Shown here: positions 28,045 to 37,661 of the stretch, piece by piece
Numbering within the stretch: the stretch's first letter is position 1
Layout of the letters: each line of letters begins with the position of its first letter
Source of the DNA: Suicoccus acidiformans
Lineage (GTDB): Bacteria > Bacillota > Bacilli > Lactobacillales > Aerococcaceae
Assembly: GCF_003546865.1 (NCBI RefSeq)
Contig: NZ_CP023434.1
Span: 2,294,001 to 2,358,000, forward strand
Length of the DNA stretch: 64,000 nucleotides
Reading direction: 5' to 3'
The notes under the pieces: model-generated
What the model was told of the DNA's origin: nothing
The model's input: only the letters and a program-made list of their open reading frames with translations
Databases searched by the model: none
Made by a program: the position numbers and the translations under genes

Positions 28045-29598
28045 ATGTATACAGAAAAAGTCGCCATTATTGATATTGGCTCCAACACAATCCGCCTCGT
28101 TATCTACGGCATTGATGCCCAATATAATTACATCGAACTGCAGAACGTTAAAACACCAGCCCGACTATCGCATTTCCTCGAGGAAGAGGACGGGCAGAAA
28201 TGGATGCGCCAAGAAGGGATTGACCGGCTTATCCAGACTTTACAAAGCTTTAACGAAGTATGTTGGCACTACAATGTTGATGTGATTCGTCCGATGGCTA
28301 CGGCAGCTATCCGCCAATCTGCTAACCAAGAGGATATCTTTGCACAAGTGATAGAAGCTACTGGTTTTAATATTGAATTAGTCCAAGAAGAGGAGGAAGC
28401 CCTCTACGGCCAGTACGCTGTGACTCACACCAACACGATTAAAGATGCCATTACCATTGATATTGGCGGGGGCAGCTGTGAGATTACGCTATATGAAGAT
28501 AAACAAGGCGTTTACTTGCATAGCTTTCCATTTGGTGCCGTAAGTTTGAAGGACCAATTCTTCGAAGGGAAAGCCCATAACGATCCAGATGCGATTGCTG
28601 CGGCTCGAGAATATGTCAGCAATGCTTTCAAAGAGTACGAATGGATTCGCAAGGCTAAAAAGCCAATCATCGCCATTGGTGGTTCTGCCAGGAATGTCGC
28701 GAATGTTCATCAATTAGCCACGAACTATCCGATGGCGGGGATTCATGGTTATGAAATGAATGAGGTAGATTTATCGGATACCTTCAACTTATTCGTGAAC
28801 ACGCCTTACGAAGAGATGTCTGATATTGAAGGCTTGAGTAACGACCGGACTGATTTAATTATTCCCGCAACAATTGTCTTTCAAGAACTGATGAAGGTAA
28901 CAAAAGCGGATATCTTCAGTCTTTCAAGCCAAGGTTTGCGTGAGGGAATTATTCTCAAATATATTAACGAGAAATACGATACCCCAATTGACAACAAATT
29001 AATCCGCAAACGCTCTGTTGAAGGCGTGGTCCGTGACTTCCCGATCAACACTTTCGGCTCAGATATCGACATCCATATTACCCTCAGCTTGTTCGAAGAA
29101 TTAGTCAAATGGGGGCAACTCGAAGAATCCGCTGAAATAAGGGAAGAGTTAACATTCGCAACCATCCTATATCGCTTCGGTGGCTTCATCAGTACAGAAG
29201 CTGATTCCCAGCATACATTCTATATTTTATCGAATATGAATTTGCTAGGCTTTAGCCACTATAAACGCTTGCGATTGGCCCTGTTAGCTAGCTTTCGCAA
29301 CCGGACTCTATACAAGCAATACCTTGAAACCTTTGAGGATTGGTTGACTCAAGAAGAATTTGATTTATTAGAGCGCCTTGGGGGACTATTGAAATTTGCC
29401 CAAGCTCTGAATGACTCCAAGACTGCTCCGATTAAAGACATTCGCCTGCTAAAAGCCGACCAGAATACTTATGAACTTCTGATTTACCACAATGAATCGA
29501 TTGTTGCTGAGAAATACCGGGCCAACCGCCACAAAAAGCATCTTGAACGAGCTTTAGATGGCTCTTTAAAGCTAAATTTTGTCTATACTGAACGATAA
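28045..29598 (+). CDS. ppx: Exopolyphosphatase, Ppx/GppA family
   Basis: Ppx removes terminal phosphates from polyphosphate. The ASKHA-fold domain shows the phosphate loops VAIIDIGSNTIRLVIYG near residue 6 and DAITIDIGGGSCEITLY near residue 135, with the catalytic EEEALYG between them. A C-terminal helical region from about residue 320 is of the HD-like type seen in long Ppx proteins. The ATG at 28045 follows AGAAAGG and gives 517 residues; an upstream in-frame ATG at 27973 lies inside the preceding gene. It is followed by ppk, so polymer making and breaking are encoded together. Confidence 0.92.
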   Translation: MYTEKVAIIDIGSNTIRLVIYGIDAQYNYIELQNVKTPARLSHFLEEEDGQKWMRQEGIDRLIQTLQSFNEVCWHYNVDVIRPMATAAIRQSANQEDIFAQVIEATGFNIELVQEEEEALYGQYAVTHTNTIKDAITIDIGGGSCEITLYEDKQGVYLHSFPFGAVSLKDQFFEGKAHNDPDAIAAAREYVSNAFKEYEWIRKAKKPIIAIGGSARNVANVHQLATNYPMAGIHGYEMNEVDLSDTFNLFVNTPYEEMSDIEGLSNDRTDLIIPATIVFQELMKVTKADIFSLSSQGLREGIILKYINEKYDTPIDNKLIRKRSVEGVVRDFPINTFGSDIDIHITLSLFEELVKWGQLEESAEIREELTFATILYRFGGFISTEADSQHTFYILSNMNLLGFSHYKRLRLALLASFRNRTLYKQYLETFEDWLTQEEFDLLERLGGLLKFAQALNDSKTAPIKDIRLLKADQNTYELLIYHNESIVAEKYRANRHKKHLERALDGSLKLNFVYTER

Positions 29599-29627
29599 TT
29601 TGCCATGATTAAAGGAGGAATGTAAAC

Positions 29628-31802
29628 GTGAGTTCTGTATCTGAAAGACCAAACACAAGCCAAGCAGACGAGTTAGATTTCTTCAACCGGGAATTAAGTT
29701 GGTTAGACTTTAACTACCGGGTTATTGATGAGGCTTATGACTCAGACAATCCCTTTCTTGAGCAATTGAACTTCTTAGGCATCGGCAGCTCAAATTTGGA
29801 TGAATTCTTTATGGTACGTGTTGCTGGCGTATATGATCAGTATCATGCCGGTATTGAAGTAGCTGAGAACAAGACTAACATGTCACCAGATGACTTATTG
29901 GACGCTATCAGTGAACGGAATCGTCGGAATGTGGATTTCCAATACAAACGCTATAAGCAACTCGTCGAGCAACTTCCAACGCTCAATTACAGTGTTAAAG
30001 CCTTCACTGAGTTAAACGAGAACGAAAAAGAACAAGCGGTGCAATATTTCCGTGAGTTAATCTTGCCGACGTTATCTCCTTTAGGGATTGATGCCTACCG
30101 TCCCTTCCCACACTTAAAGAATAAAGTGTTAAATATCTTTGTAAATCTAACAAAAGACGAGGAAATTTACCAAGCTATTGTACCTATTCCGAGTCTATTA
30201 GATCGTTATTTGACCTTTGATTACCACGATAGCTACGTGATTGTACTCATTGAAGATTTAATTATCAACTTGCTGGAAGAATTATTCCAAGGCTATGAAA
30301 TCAATTATGCCTATCCTTTCCGGATTACGCGGAATGCGGACTTTGATATTATCGAAGAGGATGCTTCAGACTTACTGATTCTCATTGAAGACTATGTCAA
30401 GCAACGCCGGCACGGGGCAGCGATTCGACTAGAGATTGACACGCGCTACACCCCGGACTTTAATGCGAAATATGACGACTTCCTCCAAGAAGTCTTAGAG
30501 ATTGAGGACCGCTTCGTCTACCAATTCGAAGGGCCACTCGACTTAACCTTCCTCTTTGGTTTAGTTGATACGGTGAGTGAATTGCATCCAGAGGCAACTT
30601 ACACACCTTTCAAGCCTTTCCTCAATCCCAAACATACCGGAGAATCGCTCTATCAAACGGCTAAAGAACATGACCTCTTCTTTAACCATCCCTACGATTC
30701 CTTCGATCCAGTCGTCTCCTTTATCGAACACGCTGCCGTTGACCCTCAAACGATTGCCATTAAGCAAACCTTATACCGTGTATCGAAGAACTCGCCGATC
30801 ATCAGTGCCTTGAAGAAAGCTGCTGAGAACGGTAAAGAAGTCACGGTTCTGGTGGAGCTTAAGGCACGTTTCGATGAATCGAACAATGTGTATTGGGCAC
30901 GGGAATTAGAAGAAGCAGGTTGCCACGTGCTCTACGGTGTCAGCGATTTAAAAACCCATAGTAAGATTGCCCTAGTCATCCGTATGGAAAACCAACAAAT
31001 CCATCGCTATGTCCACTTAGGAACTGGTAATTATAACGATAAGACCGCTAGAACATACACAGATATGGGCATTATCACAGCCAATCCAGAAATTGGCGAA
31101 GATGCTTCTAACTTCTTCAATTACTTAAGTGGTTACACCGATCGCCCTGAATACCATCATCTGCATGTATCGCCTTTTGCAATTCGGGATTCCCTCATCG
31201 ATTATATCGATGAAGAAATTGCATCTCACAAAGAGCACGGGAACGGTCATATCATCGCCAAGATGAATTCACTAACCGATAAACCACTCATTGAGAAGCT
31301 TTACGAAGCAAGTCAAGCAGGTGTGAAAATCGAGCTGATCGTTCGCGGTATTTGCTGCCTGAAACCAGGTGTCCCTGGCCTATCTGAAACAATTCACGTC
31401 CGAAGTATTGTCGGCCGCTTCTTAGAGCACAGTCGCATATACTACTTCCACCGCAATGGCAAACGTCATCTATTCCTATCCTCAGCCGATATGATGACCC
31501 GCAATATGACGAAACGGGTTGAAATCGAGTTCCCTATTCTGGATAAACGCATTGAAGAACAGATTCTACATATCTTAGAATTACAACTGAGCGATAATAC
31601 TAAGGCACGCGTTCTACAAAGCGATGGCGAATACACGCGTCCCGCTAAGGAACCACCACTCATAAATAATCACATCTCCCAAATGGAATTCGCGGGTCAG
31701 AAGAAAGCCGTGCTTGTTAAAGAGCATAAGCAAGCCAGCCAAGGTAAACAACGACCTTTCGCCCGCTTCTTCCAAGCCCTTCGTCGCAAAAACCAAAAAT
31801 AG
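29628..31802 (+). CDS. ppk: Polyphosphate kinase 1
   Basis: Ppk1 builds polyphosphate from the gamma-phosphate of ATP. The 724-residue protein has the usual four domains: the N-terminal FFNRELSWLDFNYRVIDEA, the head domain, and two phospholipase-D-like domains. The phosphorylated His lies in YGVSDLKTHSKIALVIR near residue 448 and a second catalytic His in IVGRFLEHSRIYYFHRNG near residue 604. The start is a GTG behind AAAGGAGGAATGTAAAC. A C-terminal tail of about 40 residues, rich in Lys and Arg, follows the conserved part. Confidence 0.96.
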   Translation: MSSVSERPNTSQADELDFFNRELSWLDFNYRVIDEAYDSDNPFLEQLNFLGIGSSNLDEFFMVRVAGVYDQYHAGIEVAENKTNMSPDDLLDAISERNRRNVDFQYKRYKQLVEQLPTLNYSVKAFTELNENEKEQAVQYFRELILPTLSPLGIDAYRPFPHLKNKVLNIFVNLTKDEEIYQAIVPIPSLLDRYLTFDYHDSYVIVLIEDLIINLLEELFQGYEINYAYPFRITRNADFDIIEEDASDLLILIEDYVKQRRHGAAIRLEIDTRYTPDFNAKYDDFLQEVLEIEDRFVYQFEGPLDLTFLFGLVDTVSELHPEATYTPFKPFLNPKHTGESLYQTAKEHDLFFNHPYDSFDPVVSFIEHAAVDPQTIAIKQTLYRVSKNSPIISALKKAAENGKEVTVLVELKARFDESNNVYWARELEEAGCHVLYGVSDLKTHSKIALVIRMENQQIHRYVHLGTGNYNDKTARTYTDMGIITANPEIGEDASNFFNYLSGYTDRPEYHHLHVSPFAIRDSLIDYIDEEIASHKEHGNGHIIAKMNSLTDKPLIEKLYEASQAGVKIELIVRGICCLKPGVPGLSETIHVRSIVGRFLEHSRIYYFHRNGKRHLFLSSADMMTRNMTKRVEIEFPILDKRIEEQILHILELQLSDNTKARVLQSDGEYTRPAKEPPLINNHISQMEFAGQKKAVLVKEHKQASQGKQRPFARFFQALRRKNQK

Positions 31803-31809
31803 CTCAATT

Positions 31810-31838
31810 CACTAGTGTAGGCTTGTCTTGCACTAGTG
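31810..31838 (+). terminator. Terminator after ppk
   Basis: Two copies of the palindromic octamer CACTAGTG (31810-31817 and 31831-31838) form a hairpin followed by TTTACTTTTTAATTTTTT. Confidence 0.7.
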
Positions 31839-31917
31839 TTTACTTTTTAATTTTTTGGCTTTATTTTCTTTGATTTTATGCTATGATTACTGGTAAATAA
31901 ACCCTAGGAGGAAATGC

Positions 31918-33540
31918 ATGATTAATGTATCCAACGTCAGTTTATCCTTTCCTGATAAGAAATTATTCGAAGACGTCAATATAAGTTTTACCCCTGGTAA
32001 CTGTTATGGTGTCATTGGCGCCAACGGTGCTGGAAAGTCCACCTTCTTAAAGATTCTCTCAGGTGAAGTAAGCCCTTCAACCGGAACCGTTTCGATGGAC
32101 CCTAATGAACGCTTAGCTGTCTTAAACCAAAACCACTATGGCTTTGAAGACTATACGGTTATGGACACTGTCATTATGGGCTACAAGGAACTTTATGACA
32201 TTATGAAAGAGAAAGATGCCATCTATATGAAGGAAGATTTCTCAGATGAAGATGGTATTCGCGCCGGAGAATTAGAAGCGCAATTTTCTGAAATGGGTGG
32301 TTGGGAAGCTGAGGCAGAAGCTAGTGATTTGTTGCAAGGCCTAGGCATCACAACCGATATGCACTACCAATATATGCGTGAATTAACCGAAGCAGATAAG
32401 ATTAAAGTATTACTAGCACAGGCGCTTTTCGGTAAACCGGATAACTTGCTCTTGGACGAGCCGACGAACGGTTTAGATGGGCACGCCATCGATTGGTTGA
32501 GTGACTTTATTATGAATTTCCCCAATACGGTTATCGTCGTCTCTCACGACCGCCACTTTCTAAATACCGTATGTACACATATGGCCGACGTAGATTTCGG
32601 CAAAATCAAGCTGTATGTGGGGAACTATGACTTCTGGTTGCAATCTAGTCAATTAGCCGCCAAGCTCCAAGCTGACCAGAATGCTAAGAAAGAAGAGCAA
32701 ATTAAAGAATTACAAGCCTTTATCGCTCGCTTCTCAGCCAATGCTTCCAAATCCAAACAAGCCACATCGCGTAAGAAGTTATTAGACAAGATTACCCTTG
32801 ATGATATCCAACCTTCTTCCCGCCGTTATCCATACGTTGGCTTCTCACCAGAACGCGAAATTGGGAATGATTTACTGCGCGTTGAAGGTCTATCCAAGAC
32901 TATCGATGGCGAGAAAGTCTTAAATAATGTTACCTTTACTTTGAACCGTGATGATAAAGTTGCTTTCTTAAGTCAGAATGACTTAGCAATGACTACCCTA
33001 TTTGAAATTCTCATGGAGAATATGGAGCCGGATGAAGGCAGCTTCGAGTGGGGCGTGACCACGTCACAAACTTACTTACCACGTAACTCTGCCGAAGAGT
33101 TCGATTCTGATCAATCCATTCTAGAGTGGTTACGTCAATACGCAGACAAGGAAGAACAAGATAATACCTTCTTGCGTAGTTTCTTAGGTCGGATGCTCTT
33201 CTCAGGAGAAGATGTTATGAAGTCCGTTAATGTTCTCTCTGGTGGCGAGAAGGTTCGTTGCTTATTATCTAAGATGATGCTTTCCAAAGCAAATGTTCTC
33301 GTAATGGACCAGCCGACAAACCACTTAGACCTTGAATCAATCACTGCCCTTAACGAAGGCCTAATCAAATTCAATGGTGCAATTCTTATTGCATCACATG
33401 ACTACGAAGTGCTTAATACTACTTGTAACCGTGTGATAGAACTTACACCATCTGGTGCCTTCGACCGCATTAGCACCACTTATGAAGAATACCTAAACGA
33501 TGAGAGTGTACAAGAACGCGTCAAAGCGATGTATGCGTAA
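31918..33540 (+). CDS. ABC-F family ATPase (YkpA/YbiT-like)
   Basis: ABC-F proteins bind the ribosome and carry no membrane domain. The 540-residue protein has two ATPase domains joined by a linker (about residues 240-310) with the charged helix QNAKKEEQIKELQAFIARF. Domain 1 has Walker A GANGAGKST near residue 37 and Walker B LLLDEPTNGLD near residue 180, but its signature is LTEADK. Domain 2 keeps the signature LSGGEK near residue 440, but its Walker A is SQNDLAMTT and its Walker B reads VMDQPTNHLD, with Gln for the catalytic Glu. The pattern allows one working composite ATP site. Closest to the YkpA-like group by length and linker. Confidence 0.88.
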   Translation: MINVSNVSLSFPDKKLFEDVNISFTPGNCYGVIGANGAGKSTFLKILSGEVSPSTGTVSMDPNERLAVLNQNHYGFEDYTVMDTVIMGYKELYDIMKEKDAIYMKEDFSDEDGIRAGELEAQFSEMGGWEAEAEASDLLQGLGITTDMHYQYMRELTEADKIKVLLAQALFGKPDNLLLDEPTNGLDGHAIDWLSDFIMNFPNTVIVVSHDRHFLNTVCTHMADVDFGKIKLYVGNYDFWLQSSQLAAKLQADQNAKKEEQIKELQAFIARFSANASKSKQATSRKKLLDKITLDDIQPSSRRYPYVGFSPEREIGNDLLRVEGLSKTIDGEKVLNNVTFTLNRDDKVAFLSQNDLAMTTLFEILMENMEPDEGSFEWGVTTSQTYLPRNSAEEFDSDQSILEWLRQYADKEEQDNTFLRSFLGRMLFSGEDVMKSVNVLSGGEKVRCLLSKMMLSKANVLVMDQPTNHLDLESITALNEGLIKFNGAILIASHDYEVLNTTCNRVIELTPSGAFDRISTTYEEYLNDESVQERVKAMYA

Positions 33541-33551
33541 GGATTTACTCC

Positions 33552-33581
33552 AGCTGGAACGGAATGTTCCAGCTTTTTTTG
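33552..33581 (+). terminator. Terminator after the ABC-F gene
   Basis: A perfect 9-bp stem (AGCTGGAAC / GTTCCAGCT) with loop GGAAT is followed by TTTTTT. Confidence 0.9.
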
Positions 33582-33705
33582 ATGGATGTGTTATGCATGG
33601 GACATAATATAAGTATCTTTTAATAAAGCCTCATCAATTTTTTAGTTCACATTAACCAATAACTGTGTATATAATAGACTATACGTATAAGAAAGAAGGA
33701 TGAAT

Positions 33706-34431
33706 ATGGGACGTAAATGGATGAATATCCGCGAGAAAAAAGGTAAAAAAGACCAAGATACTTCTCGCATCTATGCAAAGTTTGGAATCGAAATCTATGC
33801 CGCAGCAAAGTCAGGCGAGCCTGATCCGGAAAGCAACTCGAAGCTAAAATTAGCCATCGATCGAGCCAAAACTTATAACGTTCCCAAGAACATTATTGAC
33901 CGTGCAATTGAGAAGGCGAAAGGCTCTGATGATGAGCAGTTCGAAGAATTACGCTATGAAGGCTTTGGTCCGAGCGGCTCAATGATTATTGTCGATGCAC
34001 TGACCAATAACGTCAATCGTACCGCTGGTAATGTCCGTTCTTTATACGGCAAGAATGGCGGTAATATGGGCGTCAGTGGTTCGGTGAGCTATTTATTTGA
34101 TAATACGGCTGTCTTTGCCTTCCCGGGCGATGATGCCGAAGAGATTATGATGGTCTTACTCGAAGCTGATGTTGACATCCGTGATGTTACAGAAGAAGAA
34201 GGTCAAATTGTCGTATACGGTGAACCGACTGAATTTAGCCATATTAAAGAAGCGCTCGAAGCGAACGGTATCACAGAATTTGATGTTGCGGAATTAGAAA
34301 TGCTACCGAAAACCGAAGTGACACTCGAAGGAAGCGACTTAAATACCTTCCTACATTTAATCGATGTCCTCGAAGAAGATGAAGATGTTCAGAAAGTTTA
34401 CCATAACGTTGATTTATCCCATGTTGATTAA
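33706..34431 (+). CDS. YebC/PmpR-family regulator, YeeN type
   Basis: YebC-like proteins are DNA-binding regulators or translation factors that act at proline stretches. The N-terminus [20 protein letters not shown], then [16 protein letters not shown] and [20 protein letters not shown] mark the YeeN branch; typical YebC starts with AGHSKW. The ATG at 33706 follows GAAAGAAGG and yields 241 residues. The C-terminal half is acidic. It stands alone before the peroxidase gene. Confidence 0.92.
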   Translation: MGRKWMNIREKKGKKDQDTSRIYAKFGIEIYAAAKSGEPDPESNSKLKLAIDRAKTYNVPKNIIDRAIEKAKGSDDEQFEELRYEGFGPSGSMIIVDALTNNVNRTAGNVRSLYGKNGGNMGVSGSVSYLFDNTAVFAFPGDDAEEIMMVLLEADVDIRDVTEEEGQIVVYGEPTEFSHIKEALEANGITEFDVAELEMLPKTEVTLEGSDLNTFLHLIDVLEEDEDVQKVYHNVDLSHVD

Positions 34432-34477
34432 GGGTCCGCTATAGGGAGCGTTCACAGTTTTAAAGGAGGATGCAACC

Positions 34478-34948
34478 GTGTCTTTGCCAAATTTCTCACT
34501 GATTGACAGTGATGGTAGGCCTTATCGCCTAAAGGAATTTAATACAAAAGTTTTGTTATTGGTGAATACCGCGAGTGATTGCGGCTTCAGCAAGCAATTT
34601 GCCGAGCTGGAGGAACTTCACCAGCGTTATCAAACCCAAGGATTCTCTGTTCTTGCCTTTCCAAGTAATGAATTCAAGCAAGAGTCCTTAGATAATCACG
34701 CTTTAAAGCAAACTTACCGTGAGAAATTTGGGGTTACGTTTCCTATCAACCAACTCATTCATGTTAACGGCGAACACACCGACCCACTATTCCAGTGGCT
34801 CAAACAAGAGTTGCCCGGTTCATTTAACTCAAATATCAAGTGGAACTTCACTAAATTTCTGATTAATCGAGACGGAACCCCAGTCAAGCGCTATTCTCCT
34901 TTAGTGAAGCCCCATAAAATCGCAAAAGATATTGAGAAACTCCTCTAA
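34478..34948 (+). CDS. Glutathione peroxidase-like thiol peroxidase
   Basis: The 156-residue protein has the GPx fold with the peroxidatic Cys in LVNTASDCGFSKQF near residue 36 and the closing motif IKWNFTKFLINRDG near residue 128, which supplies the catalytic Trp and Asn. The usual FPCNQF loop reads FPSNEF, so the second Cys used by many thioredoxin-dependent GPx enzymes is missing at that place. Start is a GTG behind AAAGGAGGATGCAACC. It probably reduces peroxides using a thioredoxin- or other thiol-based donor. Confidence 0.9.
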   Translation: MSLPNFSLIDSDGRPYRLKEFNTKVLLLVNTASDCGFSKQFAELEELHQRYQTQGFSVLAFPSNEFKQESLDNHALKQTYREKFGVTFPINQLIHVNGEHTDPLFQWLKQELPGSFNSNIKWNFTKFLINRDGTPVKRYSPLVKPHKIAKDIEKLL

Positions 34949-34949
34949 A

Positions 34950-34984
34950 AAAAGCATGCCCAGATAACTCTGTGCATGCTTTTT
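34950..34984. terminator. Bidirectional terminator between GPx and NusG-II genes
   Basis: The stem AAAAGCATGC / GCATGCTTTT, extended by CAG / CTG after one mismatch, has A's on one flank and T's on the other, and lies between convergent genes. Confidence 0.85.
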
Positions 34985-34999
34985 GGCTTAGTTATATGT

Positions 35000-35410
35000 C
35001 TAAGGCAAGATTAGTGGATCATCTTCAGCGATTTCACCCTTAACTTCCAAGACTAGGCCGTGTGGTAGGCAAATCGCGGTCTGACCAGGCCGATATATCC
35101 AGCCCGTATTAACACCAATTTGATCGGGGCTATTATCTTCTTTAATACGAATGGCGCCATCATTCACTTCAATAATATTGTATTGACCCGGATTAGGGTA
35201 ATAAGTCTTCAGGATTTGTTCCTGACCTTCCTCAAGCTCAAATGTATCGACAACATTCCCCATTATCTTAACGTTGGCATATATTTGAGGTTCCTCTTCT
35301 TCGGCTGGCATTTGGTATGCGGTAATGACATTGGGAATAAAGGACAGAATTATCGCCAAGACAATAAAAATATAATCAAACGGGCGCATTGTTTTGAATA
35401 ATTGTTTCAA
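35000..35410 (-). CDS. Membrane-anchored NusG domain II protein
   Basis: An N-terminal membrane helix (about residues 12-32) is followed by an extracytoplasmic NusG-II domain with ANVKIMGNVVDTFELEEG, GQYNIIEVNDGAIRIKEDN and the end GWIYRPGQTAICLPHGLVLE. This family is widespread in Firmicutes and has no settled function. The start appears to be a TTG at 35410 with AGGTGTCAGC upstream; an ATG at the eighth codon is the alternative. It stands alone. Confidence 0.8.
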   Translation of the reverse strand: MKQLFKTMRPFDYIFIVLAIILSFIPNVITAYQMPAEEEEPQIYANVKIMGNVVDTFELEEGQEQILKTYYPNPGQYNIIEVNDGAIRIKEDNSPDQIGVNTGWIYRPGQTAICLPHGLVLEVKGEIAEDDPLILP

Positions 35411-35479
35411 GCTGACACCTACTTTCTGCGTATGAGTATTATAGCACAGTTCGTGAAGCTTTTCTCAATAAAGGGTCAA

Positions 35480-35509
35480 AAGACTCGCCCATTATTTGGA
35501 CGAGTCCTT
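35480..35509 (-). terminator. Terminator of the liv-CBS operon
   Basis: The hairpin arms AGACTCGCCC and GGACGAGTCCT (35481-35490 and 35498-35508) flank a short loop, and the minus strand continues into TTTTGACCC. It lies 25 bp after the CBS-ACT gene. Confidence 0.7.
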
Positions 35510-35532
35510 ACTATAACTATACTACATTGGAT

Positions 35533-36177
35533 TTACTTAAGATCGCCGTTGACTGAGACAACGGTATAGCCACGTTCTTCAATTGCTCTAACTAACGCGT
35601 CCATATTGTTGTGGTTTACCTTTAAGACAATACGAATAGATCCTTCGTAATGATAGACCATCATATGAGTCAAGTTCTCTTCTGCAGACACGAGGGCGTC
35701 ACCAATCTCTTCGATTACACCTGGACGGTCTTCTGACAACTCAACGATTAAGTACTGGCCTTCTGCCCCATAGCCTGAGATATTGACAAAGGCTTTGAAG
35801 ATGTCTTTATCTGTAATGATACCGGCTAAGTGTGGACCATCTAAGACAAGCAGAACACCGATGTTCTCTTCAGACATTAAGGCTGCAGCATCCTGTAGCA
35901 TTGTATCCGGTTGGACGGTAATTACTTTCTGTAACATAATATCGCCCACCATAGTCTTATCTAGCAAATAGTTTAATTCATGCGCATCTAAACTGGTAGC
36001 ATCGGACGGCTTGGCTTTAGCAACTGTATCCCGTGTCACTAGACCGACGAGTTTGTTACCATCGACAACAGGTAGGCGGTTAATGTCGCGCTGATTCATG
36101 ATATCTTCAGCTTGGCTTACACTTGTATCAGAGGTAATTGTAATGAGCTGTTGGGTCATAAAGTCTTTTACAAACAT
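35533..36177 (-). CDS. CBS-pair and ACT domain protein (AcuB-like)
   Basis: Two CBS domains (residues 1-60 and 75-130), seen as FVKDFMTQQLITITSDTSVS and VGDIMLQKVITVQPDTMLQD, are followed by an ACT domain beginning LIVELSEDRPGVIEEIGDAL near residue 143. CBS pairs usually bind adenine nucleotides, and ACT domains bind amino acids. The gene starts 3 bp after livF with its AGGAGG site inside livF, so it belongs to the liv operon. A role in sensing branched-chain amino acids is an inference from this position. Confidence 0.85.
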   Translation of the reverse strand: MFVKDFMTQQLITITSDTSVSQAEDIMNQRDINRLPVVDGNKLVGLVTRDTVAKAKPSDATSLDAHELNYLLDKTMVGDIMLQKVITVQPDTMLQDAAALMSEENIGVLLVLDGPHLAGIITDKDIFKAFVNISGYGAEGQYLIVELSEDRPGVIEEIGDALVSAEENLTHMMVYHYEGSIRIVLKVNHNNMDALVRAIEERGYTVVSVNGDLK

Positions 36178-36180
36178 AGT

Positions 36181-36885
36181 CTATCCTCCTAAATAAGCTT
36201 TTTGAACTTGGTCACTATTCAGCAATTCTTCACCAGATCCTGATAAGACAATCTTACCTGTTTCAAGAACGTATCCGCGGTCAGCTACTTGTAAGGCTTG
36301 CTTGGCATTCTGTTCAATTAAGAGAACAGTTGTCCCTTGTTCGTTAATATCAGAAATAATACGGAAAATTTCTTTAATAAAGATTGGCGCCAAGCCCATG
36401 GAAGGTTCATCTAGTAGCAAGAGTCTAGGCTTAGCCATTAACGCTCGGCCCATCGCCAGCATCTGTTGCTCACCACCAGATAAGGTAGCTGCATCTTGCT
36501 TTTCTCGCTCTTTGAGAACTGGAAAGCGTTCATAGACTATCTCTAAATCTGCTTCAATCCCGTCACGGTCCTTGCGCAGATAAGCACCCATCTCCAGGTT
36601 CTCCCGTACCGACAGACCTTGAAAGACATGGCGGCCTTCCGGTACTTGCGAAATCCCTTGGCTAACAATATCCTTAGAGGCTAACTTCATTAAATCCTGC
36701 CCCTCATAGACAATGCTGCCGGCAGCAGCGTTCTCTAAACCAGAAATCGTTCGCAGAATCGTTGATTTCCCAGCACCATTAGCGCCAATTAAGGTTACAA
36801 TTTCGCCTTCTTTAACTTCAAAGGAAACATTCTGCACGGCACGAATCATACCATAATTGACTTCTAAATTCTCAACATTAAGCAT
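36181..36885 (-). CDS. livF: Branched-chain amino acid ABC transporter ATPase LivF
   Basis: The 234-residue ATPase has Walker A GANGAGKST near residue 33, signature LSGGEQQML near residue 138, Walker B LLLDEPSMGLAP near residue 158 and the LivF-typical LIEQNAKQALQVADRGYVLE. Its start overlaps the livG stop (TAATG). It powers the importer together with LivG. Confidence 0.95.
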   Translation of the reverse strand: MLNVENLEVNYGMIRAVQNVSFEVKEGEIVTLIGANGAGKSTILRTISGLENAAAGSIVYEGQDLMKLASKDIVSQGISQVPEGRHVFQGLSVRENLEMGAYLRKDRDGIEADLEIVYERFPVLKEREKQDAATLSGGEQQMLAMGRALMAKPRLLLLDEPSMGLAPIFIKEIFRIISDINEQGTTVLLIEQNAKQALQVADRGYVLETGKIVLSGSGEELLNSDQVQKAYLGG

Positions 36886-37661
36886 TATTCGTCACCCCCT
36901 AGGTAGGCCCGGATAACCGCATCATTCGATTGAATCTCTTCCGGTGTACCTTCCGCAATTAAACGTCCATATTCCAAAACATAAATGCGTTCACAAATAT
37001 CCATAACTAAAGACATATCATGTTCAATCAGAACCACTGTCAAATCAAATTGCTCACGAATTTGGGCAATCAATTCGGTTAATTCTGCCGTTTCATTCGG
37101 GTTCATCCCTGCCGCTGGCTCATCCAAGAAGAGAATCTTCGGATCGGTTGCTAGGGCACGAACAATCTCCAAACGTCTTTGTTGGCCATAAGCTAAATTC
37201 TTCGCCTTATCCTTAGCAAAAGCCCCCAAATCGAAAATTTCAAGCAGGTCATAGGCCGCTTGCTCCATTTGGGCTTCCGTTTCATAGAAAGCTTTCGTTC
37301 GAAATAGTGATGACACAAGCGAATTACCATGTTCACGGTCCATGGCTACTTTAACGTTATCAATAACGGTTTGATCACTGAAAAGACGAATATTCTGAAA
37401 GGTACGGGCCAAGCCTAAGCCATTGATGTAATCTGGTCGCTTACCGTTTAAGGTTTCAACGCCATTGCCCATATCTAATTCAATCGTACCTTCAGTTGGC
37501 ACATAAACACCGGTTAATAAGTTAAAGAAAGTTGTCTTACCTGCCCCATTTGGCCCAATCAGGCCGACAAGTTCACCTTTCTCCAGTTCCATCGATACAT
37601 TAGAAACAGCTGCTAAACCGCCAAAGTTCTTCGTTAATTCATTTACTTTTAAAAGGGTCAT
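36885..37661 (-). CDS. livG: Branched-chain amino acid ABC transporter ATPase LivG
   Basis: The 258-residue ATPase has Walker [10 protein letters not shown] near residue 36, the LivG motif [11 protein letters not shown] near residue 84, signature [11 protein letters not shown] near residue 157 and Walker [14 protein letters not shown] near residue 178. It overlaps livM by 4 bp and livF by 1 bp, so synthesis is likely coupled. Confidence 0.95.
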   Translation of the reverse strand: MTLLKVNELTKNFGGLAAVSNVSMELEKGELVGLIGPNGAGKTTFFNLLTGVYVPTEGTIELDMGNGVETLNGKRPDYINGLGLARTFQNIRLFSDQTVIDNVKVAMDREHGNSLVSSLFRTKAFYETEAQMEQAAYDLLEIFDLGAFAKDKAKNLAYGQQRRLEIVRALATDPKILFLDEPAAGMNPNETAELTELIAQIREQFDLTVVLIEHDMSLVMDICERIYVLEYGRLIAEGTPEEIQSNDAVIRAYLGGDE

